From IMG/VR virus record IMGVR_UViG_3300021093_000236, positions 1-32,335 of that record: a stretch of 32,335 nucleotides of DNA, one strand, 5' to 3'. Numbering within the stretch: the first letter of the stretch is position 1; each line of letters begins with the position of its first letter. The notes beneath the pieces are model-generated. The model did no database searches, was not told the origin of the DNA, and was given only the letters and a program-made list of their open reading frames with translations. The translations under genes and the position numbers were made by a program. Positions 21,539-29,655 of this stretch are shown here, piece after piece. Origin of the DNA: a virus.

Positions 21539-22852
21539 TCAGGTCGCCGTGATGATGTCCCAGTCGACCTGCTCAAGGACGGCAGCCTCGTTGCCGTCCT
21601 GACGCAGGATCATGTCGATGCGCTGAATGAGGCGCACGACGCTCTCGTCGCGCGAGAAGCCGGCGACGACGTTGCTGCCGTCGAAGTACGCAGCGCCGTC
21701 CGCCATCTGCACCTGCACGCCGAGCGGGTCATCGCCGACCATGACGTGCGACATCTCGACGAGGTAGACCTCGGACTCGTCGCTCGAACCGCCGAGGTTG
21801 CTCGGGATGTTCTGCGTGACGAAGAACGGGATGCCGTACAACTTCCCGGTCGCCATCTCGGGCGCCCACACGAGCGCGCCGTTCGCGTCGCGCGCAGCCA
21901 TCAGGCCGTACTTCACCGTCGGCGAGATGAACCACGCCGGGCGGACGAAGCGAACCTTCGCGTCCTCGATGCGGCGCATCGCGGAGTTCAGGTCGGCGGT
22001 GACGTTCGCGACGTTCGCCGTGGCGTTCGCGTTGAACTTGTTCGCGGCGGCGACCTGCGAGTACACGCCGCGCGGCGCGAACACGGAGCCGGTGCCACGG
22101 ATGAGCGCTGCGTCGACGACGACGGCAGCGTTGTTCGCGAGGTCGTCACGGACGATCGCGTCGAGCGCGGGCGACGAGTCGCGCAGCAGTTCGTTCGAGA
22201 TCGCGGTGAGGACCGACAGCTTCTTCAGGTCGAGGCGACGCTGACCGAAGGTCTGCTCGCTCGCGGCGATGTTGCGGCTCTCACCTCCCCACGTCGCCGT
22301 CGCGCCGGCCGTGAGCTTCGGGACGGTCAGGTTGCCCGACGGAACCGGCAGGCGACGCGGACCGGCCGAGAGGAACGGCGCGGCGTTGTAGAGCAACTCG
22401 ATGTAGTCCTCGGAGATCGCCTGCGGGACGAACGCGCCGCCACCGGCCATCGTCGACTCGCCGAGCGCACGCACGACGATCTCGTCGGCGCCAGCCTTCT
22501 TCGCGATGCGGTACGCGGCGTCGGGGTTGCCCGCGCCACGCATCATCCAGCCGAGGTACGAGGCGGTGTGCATTCCGGCCTTGCCGTTGTCGCGCTTGCC
22601 GGCGCGCACGAGGTCGGACTGCTTCACCTCCCACTGCTTCGACGAGGCGACGCCATCGCGCGAACGCACGGTGTCGTCGGCGGACTTCATCGCTTCGGCG
22701 ACGGACTTGCCGACCTGATCGGCGACGATGCGGACGATGTCGTCCTTCGTCGGCGCGGCGGGCGTGGTGATCACAGCGGGAGCACCGCCGACACCGGACT
22801 CGGCGGGGGCGCAGAGCACGGCGTGAGAGAGCATGGACTTCAGACGCAGCAT
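21539..22852 (-). CDS. Major capsid protein, HK97 fold
   Basis: 437 residues. The N-terminal ~130 residues are helical and charged, fitting a scaffold-like delta region removed by the prohead protease encoded just upstream. The mature-like part begins about GESTMAGGGAFVPQ and has family blocks VPSGNLTVPKLTAGATATWG, LDLKKLSVLTAISNELLRDS, then AALIRGTGSVFAPRGV and a C-terminal VQMADGAAYFDGSNVVAGFS. AAGGAG eight bases upstream supports ATG 22852. It follows the protease, as in HK97-type phages. Confidence 0.93.
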   Translation of the reverse strand: MLRLKSMLSHAVLCAPAESGVGGAPAVITTPAAPTKDDIVRIVADQVGKSVAEAMKSADDTVRSRDGVASSKQWEVKQSDLVRAGKRDNGKAGMHTASYLGWMMRGAGNPDAAYRIAKKAGADEIVVRALGESTMAGGGAFVPQAISEDYIELLYNAAPFLSAGPRRLPVPSGNLTVPKLTAGATATWGGESRNIAASEQTFGQRRLDLKKLSVLTAISNELLRDSSPALDAIVRDDLANNAAVVVDAALIRGTGSVFAPRGVYSQVAAANKFNANATANVANVTADLNSAMRRIEDAKVRFVRPAWFISPTVKYGLMAARDANGALVWAPEMATGKLYGIPFFVTQNIPSNLGGSSDESEVYLVEMSHVMVGDDPLGVQVQMADGAAYFDGSNVVAGFSRDESVVRLIQRIDMILRQDGNEAAVLEQVDWDIITAT

Positions 22853-22864
22853 CGTTCTTCTCCT

Positions 22865-24493
22865 TCAGTCGGGCAGTCGCCCGGTCGTTGCAAGAATCGC
22901 CTTCTCGACGGCGACCTTCGTCACTTCATCGACGAAGGCGCGGAGCGCCTGCGGCGAAGCGAAGTCAGAGTGCCAGCCCTTCGATTCATTGGGAAGTGCA
23001 GCGGCAGCGGCGGCGCTTTCCTCCGCGCTCGCGGCGTCCTCCTTGTCCATCGCTTCGACGAGCTTCGCCGACCACGGCACCGCAGGGTCGCCGCCCCAGA
23101 GCGCCCACGCGACGCGACCGGGCGACGGGTAGCCGTCGTCGCCGGGCTTCGCGCCTTCGGCGTCGAGGTCGACGGCGTGACGCGCGAGCCACGCGCTCAT
23201 CTTGCGCGCCTTGTCGGGAGTGATCGGGTCGCCCGCCGCAAGCTTCTTCGCCCACGCGATCGTCTCCTCGACAAGGCCGTCGCCGCCCTTGCCCTCGTCG
23301 TACCACTCGACGCCCTTCGCGCACTCCTCGCGTACGCCGTCGGGCGGCGAGAAGTCGATCGACTCGTACGCCTTCGCCGACTTCGTGTGCGCGCCAAGGA
23401 ACGCGGCAGCGTCGTCGACGTGTCCGCAGTTCGGACAGACGAGCTTGCCCGCCTCCTCGGCGGGCTTGAACTCGTCAGGCTCGCCGGAGTAGCCGCACGA
23501 CGGGCAGGCGTTCATCGGCTTCGTCGTCGTCTCCGAGAAGCCCATCACCGGCTCGCCCTCGCCCGACTCTGGCTCCGCGACCGGCTCGCCTTCGGCGGAC
23601 GGCGCTTCGTTCTCGCCGACACATACCTCTACACTGATCTCGATCGGTGGCATCTCGGCGAGCTTCACGTCAAGGCCGCCGACGCCGCCGACTTCGAACA
23701 CGAGCGACGAACGCTTCCCGATCTTCGCCATGCGCTCGACGGTCGCGCGCGGCAGGACGACGACGCGATCGCCTTCGTCGGCAAGCACGCGCTCCGCCCA
23801 CGCGCGAACGACGGCGAGGTCGGCGCTGCCGATTGACTTCGCGTCGACGAGCGCCTCGGGGTTCGCGGGGATCGGGACGGCGGAGAACTCAAGCAGCTTC
23901 GACTTCACGAAGTCGAGCGGCGGCTGAAGACGCGACCACGCGTCGTCGGGGTTGATTCGATCTTCGGCGACGCGCACATCGACGGGCATGAAGCCGACGG
24001 AGCCGGCCGAAAGGAAGCCGCCCTTGACGAGACGACCGACGGTCGCGCCGAACGCGTACACGCTCTCCGGCGTGAACTTGAACGTGCCGCGCAGAGCGCC
24101 AGCGACGACGGCGGCACCGAGCGCCTTGCCGACCGGCGGCGAGTTCGCGTCGTGACCGAAGAGCATGACGGGGTTCGAGCGGAACTCGGAGAGGTCCCAT
24201 CCGGTCTGGTCGATGCGGTCGCCGGGTCGATCGACGACGTCGGTGCTCATCGTGTACGTCGCGACGACGTCGCCAGCGTCGACGCCGTCGAGTGCGCGCT
24301 CGACATCGACGTCGGGCATCTCGATCTCGCGGAGCATCCGCGCGACGGCGTCGACGTTCGCGCGCTTCGCGGCGACCTCGACGACGGCGGGAGCGACGAC
24401 GAGCGGAGTCATGGCAACGCCCGCGTCGAGGCGAGCGTCGTTCCTCTTCTCGACGAAGGCGGACTTCCACGCCTTCAGGTTCAGCAGCTTCAT
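22865..24493 (-). CDS. HK97-type prohead protease with C-terminal zinc ribbon and extra domain
   Basis: 542 residues from ATG 24493, supported by AAGGAG eight bases upstream. Protease core at about 75-215: STDVVDRPGDRIDQTGWDLS, NPVMLFGHDANSPPVGKALG with H114, GGFLSAGSVGFMPVDV with S165, and LLEFSAVPIPANPEAL. It cleaves capsid and scaffold during maturation. Unlike the usual ~200-residue enzymes, it has a long C-terminus: a four-Cys zinc ribbon (CPSC 330-333, CPNC 353-356), then a domain at 381-477 (PPDGVREECAKGVEWYDEGK; ITPDKARKMSAWLARHAVDL; PSPGRVAWALWGGDP), then an Ala/Glu-rich helix that may act as internal scaffold. The function of the extra domain is not known to me. Confidence 0.9.
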   Translation of the reverse strand: MKLLNLKAWKSAFVEKRNDARLDAGVAMTPLVVAPAVVEVAAKRANVDAVARMLREIEMPDVDVERALDGVDAGDVVATYTMSTDVVDRPGDRIDQTGWDLSEFRSNPVMLFGHDANSPPVGKALGAAVVAGALRGTFKFTPESVYAFGATVGRLVKGGFLSAGSVGFMPVDVRVAEDRINPDDAWSRLQPPLDFVKSKLLEFSAVPIPANPEALVDAKSIGSADLAVVRAWAERVLADEGDRVVVLPRATVERMAKIGKRSSLVFEVGGVGGLDVKLAEMPPIEISVEVCVGENEAPSAEGEPVAEPESGEGEPVMGFSETTTKPMNACPSCGYSGEPDEFKPAEEAGKLVCPNCGHVDDAAAFLGAHTKSAKAYESIDFSPPDGVREECAKGVEWYDEGKGGDGLVEETIAWAKKLAAGDPITPDKARKMSAWLARHAVDLDAEGAKPGDDGYPSPGRVAWALWGGDPAVPWSAKLVEAMDKEDAASAEESAAAAAALPNESKGWHSDFASPQALRAFVDEVTKVAVEKAILATTGRLPD

Positions 24494-24522
24494 CGGTCTT
24501 TCTCCTTGCGTCGATCGACGCC

Positions 24523-26922
24523 TCACAACTTGGCGAGCGCGTCGAGTACGGCGCGCTCTTGTTCACGGAACCCGGCGGACAGGGACTTGGAGTAGCGCGC
24601 GTCCCACGCCTGCGCCTTGCGATCGAGCGCACGCCACACCGACTCGCGCTCGTCCTTCGTCATCGTCGACACGACGACCTCGCCGTTGCGGTACGCGCTC
24701 GCCGGCACGACGGAGTCGTCCTCGACGACGAGCGACGGAGCGATGGCGCAGCGGCAGTTGATGTCGAGCGCGCCGATGCCGAAGCCGCCGGGGTACATCG
24801 TGCGCGCGCCGGAGTACCTGCCGATCGTACACTCGAAGGGCTTGTCGAGGTCGCGCCGCTGCTCGTCCATCGCGCGGTGTTCGTCGCGCGCGCGACCGTC
24901 CATCGTCGACAGCCACTCGTTCTGCATGACGACGCCCGACTGCGTCATCGCTTCCTTCGTCGCGAACATCGACGATCGGCGCACCTCCGTCTCGGCGATG
25001 ATGTCGCTGCGCTCGATCTCCGCGCGCGTGAACACCGCGCGCACCGCCTCCGCCGGGTCCTCGTCGTTCTCGATCGATGCCTCGATCGCCGTCTTCAGTT
25101 CGGCCTTCGTCGTCGTGTTGACGAGGCGACCGAGTCGGTCGGTGACGTACTCGCGCAGGTGCGCCTTCACGTTCGGGTCGTTCAGGTCGAACGGCTGACG
25201 GTCGAAGCCGGTCGTCGCGCTTTCGACGGACTTCAGCGTGTCGTTGCCCCACGCCTCGACGAGTTGACGGACGAGCGGTTCGAGGCGCTTGCCGAGCGCG
25301 TCGACGTTGACGGCTTCGAGGAGCGCGTCGATCTGCGCCTTCGAGATCGAGCGGCGCACGCGCGGCAGCGAACGGCGCGCGCGCTCGACGGCGGCGGTGT
25401 TCGCCATCTGCGCTTCGGGAGGCAGCGGCGACGCGGAATCGGGCGACGAGAGCAGCATGTTCGGGTCGACGTACATGCCGACGGCGCGATCGCCGCCCCA
25501 CGTTTCCGTCGACGGCGGCAGACCGAGACTCGTTCGCACTTCGTTGTTCGTGAGCACACCGGCGGAGAGGTGGTATCCGAAGATCGGGTTCGTCGCCGAC
25601 TTCGATAGATCGAGGGTGTACTGCTTCCCGCCCGTCATCATGAACGCGTTGCCCTTGCCGTCGGGCAGCGGGTCCATCTCGGCGAGCGCGCGAATCTCGT
25701 CGATGGTGAACATCTCCGAGAACGCCTGCATCGTGCGTAGCTTGTACTCGCGGTCGCCGGGGACGGGCGACTCGTAGTCGAGGATCAGTCGTTGATCGAA
25801 GCGATCGACGAGCTTGTTCTGAAGTTCGGCGCGCCAGAGTTCCGCGCGCGGAACGAGGACGTCGTTTGCGAAGATGAACTGCGCCGACTCCGACGTCGAG
25901 CGGTTCGAGTTCTCGATGATGCCGAGCTTCTCCGGCGGAACGCCGAACACCTGCACAATGGTGTTCCGCTCGAAGGAGCGGATCTCGATCAGCGCCATGT
26001 CTTTGAACGCGGTGTCGAGTCGCTTGACGTCGAGCTTCGCCCCGGTCCAGTGCGTGCGGTACGCCTTCGCGAACCCGCGCGTGGCGTTGTCCCATCGGCG
26101 CTTCGCTTCTTCGAGGAGGGGCCGCGACGCGCCTTCGAGCGAGATGAGCATGTCGGGCATGCCCTTGTTGTGGAACCACGTCGCGACGTGCTTCGCGGCG
26201 AACTCGTCGATGTCGAGTTCGTCGGCAAGCGCGATGCCGGTGCCGACTCCGCGACCATAGGGATCGGCGGGGTTCTGGTCGCGGATGACGAGCATGTTCT
26301 CGATCGGCACGTCGAACGAACCGCCGTCGACCTCGACGCGGAAGACGGGGTTTGTCTCCGTCGGAACCTGCTTCACCCACGTCGGCGGGATCGGCCACAT
26401 CCGCACCGGCATCCCGGCGGGGTTCGTGTCGAGGACGATGTACGTCTCGCCGAGAAGGTCGAGGTGGACCTGACACACCTGTCGGAACGCGCGCCCCGAC
26501 ATGAGCGGGTTCGGCTTGTCGAGGAGAACCTGAAGCGGGTGCTCGTCGAGCAGCACGAGGTCGCCCGAGACGCGCGCCTTGCGGACGAGCGCGGGGCGCA
26601 AGGCGGGCGGCGCGGAGCGGAGGACGTTGTCGGCGACGTACTTCGTCGAGCCGTCGGCGGCGCGCGACTGCCGGGCGTAGACCTTCCACTCGATCGAGGC
26701 GAACGACGACGCGATCTTGTGCGTCGTCGCGCGGAGCCACGGCGAGGACTTGAACAGGTCGAGGAGTTCGTACGACCCGCGCGGCGGCGGTGCGCTCTGC
26801 TTGTAGACGCCGCCCGAGACGTGGCCGGGCATGAGCGTGTCATCGATCCCCATCGTCACGACGCCGTCAGATGTCGGCGTCACGGAAGCGGAACGGCGGA
26901 AGAGCGTGTCGAGGAAACCCAT
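24523..26922 (-). CDS. Portal protein fused to Mu gpF-like minor head protein
   Basis: 799 residues. Residues about 50-420 are a HK97/SPP1-type portal (SSPWLRATTHKIASSFASIE, SGRAFRQVCQVHLDLLGETY, RDQNPADPYGRGVGTGIALA, QVFGVPPEKLGIIEN), forming the DNA-entry ring. Residues about 580-730 are a Mu gpF-like domain: FTRAEIERSDIIAETEVRRS, then MQNEWLSTMDGRARDEH (H682) and INCRCAIAP (722-725). Such domains are normally a separate minor head protein, so this is a natural fusion. ATG 26922 lies in a hairpin loop and has no ribosome site. The next gene is the protease, as expected. Confidence 0.92.
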   Translation of the reverse strand: MGFLDTLFRRSASVTPTSDGVVTMGIDDTLMPGHVSGGVYKQSAPPPRGSYELLDLFKSSPWLRATTHKIASSFASIEWKVYARQSRAADGSTKYVADNVLRSAPPALRPALVRKARVSGDLVLLDEHPLQVLLDKPNPLMSGRAFRQVCQVHLDLLGETYIVLDTNPAGMPVRMWPIPPTWVKQVPTETNPVFRVEVDGGSFDVPIENMLVIRDQNPADPYGRGVGTGIALADELDIDEFAAKHVATWFHNKGMPDMLISLEGASRPLLEEAKRRWDNATRGFAKAYRTHWTGAKLDVKRLDTAFKDMALIEIRSFERNTIVQVFGVPPEKLGIIENSNRSTSESAQFIFANDVLVPRAELWRAELQNKLVDRFDQRLILDYESPVPGDREYKLRTMQAFSEMFTIDEIRALAEMDPLPDGKGNAFMMTGGKQYTLDLSKSATNPIFGYHLSAGVLTNNEVRTSLGLPPSTETWGGDRAVGMYVDPNMLLSSPDSASPLPPEAQMANTAAVERARRSLPRVRRSISKAQIDALLEAVNVDALGKRLEPLVRQLVEAWGNDTLKSVESATTGFDRQPFDLNDPNVKAHLREYVTDRLGRLVNTTTKAELKTAIEASIENDEDPAEAVRAVFTRAEIERSDIIAETEVRRSSMFATKEAMTQSGVVMQNEWLSTMDGRARDEHRAMDEQRRDLDKPFECTIGRYSGARTMYPGGFGIGALDINCRCAIAPSLVVEDDSVVPASAYRNGEVVVSTMTKDERESVWRALDRKAQAWDARYSKSLSAGFREQERAVLDALAKL

Positions 26923-26933
26923 GCCGACACGCT
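26903..26933 (-). promoter_or_regulatory. Hairpin holding the portal start codon in its loop
   Basis: A perfect 9-bp inverted repeat, AGCGTGTCG (26903-26911) and CGACACGCT (26925-26933), flanks a 13-base loop that contains the portal ATG (26920-26922). No Shine-Dalgarno-like sequence precedes it, although nearly every other gene here has one. The structure could control portal dosage. Confidence 0.5.
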
Positions 26934-26946
26934 ACGCCGTGCGGCA

Positions 26947-27285
26947 CTATCCGGGAAGCCCGCCGTCTTGCACGCGGACGTGAAACGCGCCGTCGGTCGG
27001 CACCGTCTGCGTCTTCGACAACGGCCACGCGATCACGAACTCGGCGAGGTAGTCGCCTACCTCGTTAGTGTCGCCCGCCGTCCAGTCGTAGCGCACGGTG
27101 CCCGATGCTGGCGTGACGACGACGGCGGCGGTGTTCACCTTGTACGCTCCGCCAGAGACGCGTTGTTTCCACATGCGGAACGTCACACCGAGCGCGGTCG
27201 TCAAGTCGACAACGGCGCCGTCGCTCTCGTTCTTGATCGTGGCCTCCAACGACGGGAGCCGGTCGCCTTGCTTGATCACGAACAC
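26947..27285 (-). CDS. BppU N-terminal-like baseplate/fibre adaptor protein
   Basis: 112 residues. The pattern IKQGDRLPSLEATIKNESDG, VVDLTTALGVTFRMW, SGTVRYDWTAGDTNEVGDYL and TDGAFHVRVQD matches the small beta-sandwich at the start of phage baseplate upper proteins (BppU), here as a stand-alone domain. AGGAGG at 27290-27295 could serve GTG 27285 (4 bases away) or the inner GTG 27279 (10 bases), so two residues at the N-terminus are uncertain. Likely an adaptor of a receptor-binding structure. Confidence 0.75.
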   Translation of the reverse strand: MFVIKQGDRLPSLEATIKNESDGAVVDLTTALGVTFRMWKQRVSGGAYKVNTAAVVVTPASGTVRYDWTAGDTNEVGDYLAEFVIAWPLSKTQTVPTDGAFHVRVQDGGLPG

Positions 27286-27293
27286 AACACCTC

Positions 27294-27575
27294 CTATGCG
27301 ACGACGAGCGCCGACGAGACAAGATCGACCACGAGGGACGACGACGCAACGGCTGGCCCCACTGCGGTCGAAGCAACCTCGACGACGACGGTGGACGAGA
27401 CGAGTGCGACGGCGACGGACGAGTCGACAAGTTCCACGTCCGCCTTGTTTCCGCCGACGAAGTCTACGAAGTGCGTCAGCGACCCGGCGACGACACCGCC
27501 GGCAACGATGCCGCCGGCAACGGGCAACCAGAAGTAGCCGTCGACGAACGTCGTTGCTCCGGAGTCATGTTGCAA
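27294..27575 (-). CDS. Hydrophobic protein with 9-residue repeats
   Basis: 93 residues from TTG 27575, with AAGGA about six bases upstream; no ATG exists in this frame nearby, so the start is a judgement. A hydrophobic segment (YFWLPVAGGIVAGGVVAGSL, residues about 14-33) is followed by imperfect 9-residue repeats: VAVALVSST, VVVEVASTA, VGPAVASSS, LVVDLVSSA, LVVA. The alternation suggests short beta strands, perhaps a solenoid or fibre. It sits 3 bases from the stop of a membrane protein gene. No family recognised. Confidence 0.6.
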   Translation of the reverse strand: MQHDSGATTFVDGYFWLPVAGGIVAGGVVAGSLTHFVDFVGGNKADVELVDSSVAVALVSSTVVVEVASTAVGPAVASSSLVVDLVSSALVVA

Positions 27576-27577
27576 GC

Positions 27578-27898
27578 CTAGTCCTTCTGCGGGGGCAGAG
27601 CGATCCTCTCCGCCGCTTGCGACGCCGCGTCGACAAGGTAGCAGAACGCTGACGAGGCGAACGCCCATGCGAGCGAATGCGTTGCGGCGGCAACGCTTGC
27701 CTCGACGCCGTAGATTGGTCTTGTCATCAGCCAAGCCAACCAGCCGCAGTGGAAACCCGAGCAGTATGAGCAGGTCAGCATGCGCGTGAAGAACGCGCCC
27801 AACGGCCACTGATGCGAGCGCAGGACCTCGACCTTGTTCTGTAGACCGAAGCAGACGCCGTAGGCGATGAGCAGGTCAATGATGGTGGGCACGGTCAT
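27578..27898 (-). CDS. DUF1360-like membrane protein with CxxC motif
   Basis: 106 residues from ATG 27898, which overlaps the upstream stop (ATGA). The protein has N-terminal, central and C-terminal hydrophobic segments (IIDLLIAYGVCFGL, about 5-18; GWLAWLM, 52-58; SLAWAFASSAFCYLVDAA, 75-92). Between them is the motif TCSYCSGFHCGW (42-53), which I recognise as the DUF1360-type CxxCxGFxxG signature. Function of the family is unknown; it is common in phage genomes near tail or lysis genes. Coupled to the EF-hand-like protein upstream. Confidence 0.72.
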   Translation of the reverse strand: MTVPTIIDLLIAYGVCFGLQNKVEVLRSHQWPLGAFFTRMLTCSYCSGFHCGWLAWLMTRPIYGVEASVAAATHSLAWAFASSAFCYLVDAASQAAERIALPPQKD

Positions 27899-28200
27899 GC
27901 CTTTCGACGGGGGGAAACGTACTGACGCGGGGCGCGCGACGAGTCCGAGGGCACGATACGGCAGCACGACGTCTCGGCGGCTTGCTTGAAAATCTCGACG
28001 GTGTCGGGGACGCCGTCGCTGTTGCAGTCGAATCCGAGGTCGAGCTTGTGCGTGTTGAGCGCCGCCACGATCATATCGCGTTCAGCGGCGAGTTGTTCGG
28101 GCACCTTGGAGTAGCCGTTTCGGCGCATCATCTCGACGTGCATGAGTCGCTGGATGGCTTCGCCGAGGCCCATCTGCATGGTCTTGTTTACGTCGGTCAC
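27895..28200 (-). CDS. Small protein with EF-hand-like calcium-binding loop
   Basis: 101 residues from GTG 28200, with GGAGG five bases upstream. The N-terminal half is helical (LGEAIQRLMHVEMMRRNGYS, EQLAAERDMIVAALNTHKLD). Residues 58-69 read DCNSDGVPDTVE, an exact EF-hand or dockerin-type pattern with oxygen ligands at positions 1, 3, 5, 9 and 12, followed by a helix and a vicinal pair SCC. The C-terminus is basic. It is the first gene after a terminator and is translationally coupled to the membrane protein. Calcium binding is inferred, not shown. Confidence 0.72.
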   Translation of the reverse strand: MTDVNKTMQMGLGEAIQRLMHVEMMRRNGYSKVPEQLAAERDMIVAALNTHKLDLGFDCNSDGVPDTVEIFKQAAETSCCRIVPSDSSRAPRQYVSPRRKA

Positions 28201-28252
28201 GCACGCCTCCGTTGCAACAACACACCGTAGACATCAGTCGGGGAAAAAGGAA

Positions 28253-28286
28253 ACGCCCCCAGTGAGCCACAGCGCACCGGGGGCGT
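28253..28286 (-). terminator. Intrinsic terminator after the fibre-like gene
   Basis: A 12-bp stem (28253-28264 with 28275-28286, one G:U pair) with a 10-base loop, followed on the - strand by TTTCCTTTTTCCCC. It lies about 20 bases after the stop codon of the 433-residue protein and separates the fibre genes from the accessory cassette. Confidence 0.88.
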
Positions 28287-28306
28287 CTCGCCTGTCACGC
28301 CGTCGT

Positions 28307-29608
28307 TCAGAGAACCACGATCGCCTTGGGTTGCCAGAGCACGCTCGCCGCCGCAGCACCGCCGCCGGCCGTGTTCACGGTGACGATGATGCCGAGTTCG
28401 GCGACGACCTCACCGGCCGCCGACGGAGCGACGTTCGTCAGCTTGCCCGCGTTCGCTGCCGACAGGTACACCGCGTCGCCCGCCGCGAGTGAAAGGCTGC
28501 TGTCAAAGTTGCAGTCTGCGATGATGCCGAGGACGTAGACGAAGGAGCCGTCCTTGGCGATGCCCGCCACGCGCGACGTCGACGCCGTCGTCGCAATCGC
28601 GTTGCCTCCTGCCACCGTGGTTGCGTTGCCCGCCGTACCGTTCGCGATAGCGACGAGGGAGTAGTCCGTCGCGGCGGGGATCGTGTACCACGAGACGCCG
28701 CCCTCCTCGTCGCTGTCCGCTTGGAGCACCTGACCGTCGGTGCCCACGCCGACCGCGACGTAGCCCGACGCGGCGCTGCCCGCGAGCAAGTCACCCTTGG
28801 TGACTGCTGCGTTGTCGTACTTCGTGATGCGCCCGTTGCTGTCGATAAGGAGCTTCTCCGCGACGGAGAACAACGTCGTCGGCGCGTTTGTGCCGATGCC
28901 GACGTTCTGCGAGGTCTGACCGTCGACGTAGAGCAGCGGTTGCCCGCCAAACGAAGAACCACGAACTGCGAAGTTAGTGGAGTTGTACCCAAAGTTGACA
29001 ATGACGGAGTCGCCAGTACCACCGGGGTTCAAGTTGATGCTGTTGCTCGACTGCAACGTAATGTCGTCGCCGCCGACGGTAGTCTCGATCGTGAGCGGTG
29101 CGTTGCTGGACAGGGAACCCGCGTTGAAAGAGAGCGCCGCGCTACCTGTGATGCCCGTGCCGTCGCCGATTGCGACATTGGTGTTGCCGACGTTGACGCT
29201 CGGGATGGCGTTGTCGACGTAATCCTTCGTCGCAGCGTCCTGCGCGTCGAACGGATTGGCGAGGTTTGTGATCTTGTAGGTCGCATCGCCGCCCATGTTG
29301 ATGTTGCTGATCACGGTCGTCGCGTCGTCGAACGACACCGTGTCGCCCGCGTCGCCGTTGCCGAACGTGACCGCGCCCTCAAACGTCGCGTCCGTCGTGA
29401 AGGTCGTACCGCCGACCGTCGTGACGTCGCCGGGGATCGACACGGGGATGGTCGCCGAACCGAGCGTGATGCTGGTGGCGGTCGTGCCACCGATGGTGAG
29501 CACGCCTGCGGTTGCCGCGTCGATGCCGACGCCGACGATCAGCGTGTCAGCGTCGGGAATCCGCTGCGTCGTACCGTCAGTGATCACAAGAGACTTGAGG
29601 TTGGCCAT
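28307..29608 (-). CDS. Tail fibre-like structural protein
   Basis: 433 residues, beta-rich and Thr/Ala/Gly-rich. The segment ITNLANPFDAQDAATKDYVD is a typical fibre motif just before a repeat-containing shaft, and QNVGIGTNAPTTLFSV is also fibre-like. A central region has regular short strands (TIGGTTATSITLGSATIPVS). The C-terminal 150 residues form another domain (GNATTVAGGNAIATTASTSR; AAGDAVYLSAANAGKLTNVA). TAGGAG six bases upstream supports ATG 29608. Likely a receptor-binding fibre or appendage, though an internal structural role is possible. Confidence 0.78.
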   Translation of the reverse strand: MANLKSLVITDGTTQRIPDADTLIVGVGIDAATAGVLTIGGTTATSITLGSATIPVSIPGDVTTVGGTTFTTDATFEGAVTFGNGDAGDTVSFDDATTVISNINMGGDATYKITNLANPFDAQDAATKDYVDNAIPSVNVGNTNVAIGDGTGITGSAALSFNAGSLSSNAPLTIETTVGGDDITLQSSNSINLNPGGTGDSVIVNFGYNSTNFAVRGSSFGGQPLLYVDGQTSQNVGIGTNAPTTLFSVAEKLLIDSNGRITKYDNAAVTKGDLLAGSAASGYVAVGVGTDGQVLQADSDEEGGVSWYTIPAATDYSLVAIANGTAGNATTVAGGNAIATTASTSRVAGIAKDGSFVYVLGIIADCNFDSSLSLAAGDAVYLSAANAGKLTNVAPSAAGEVVAELGIIVTVNTAGGGAAAASVLWQPKAIVVL

Positions 29609-29655
29609 TGTAAACTCCTACATGAAACAGACGTTGTGACGGGAAGGGTGAGCGG

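Noticed and set aside
21479-23836. Long + strand open frame of 785 codons
   Set aside because: It is antisense to the major capsid and protease genes; Arg/Asp/His-rich composition without motifs is typical of a shadow frame in GC-rich DNA.
25792-27537. Long + strand open frame of 581 codons
   Set aside because: Antisense to the portal and BppU-like genes, with a shadow-type composition and no ribosome site.
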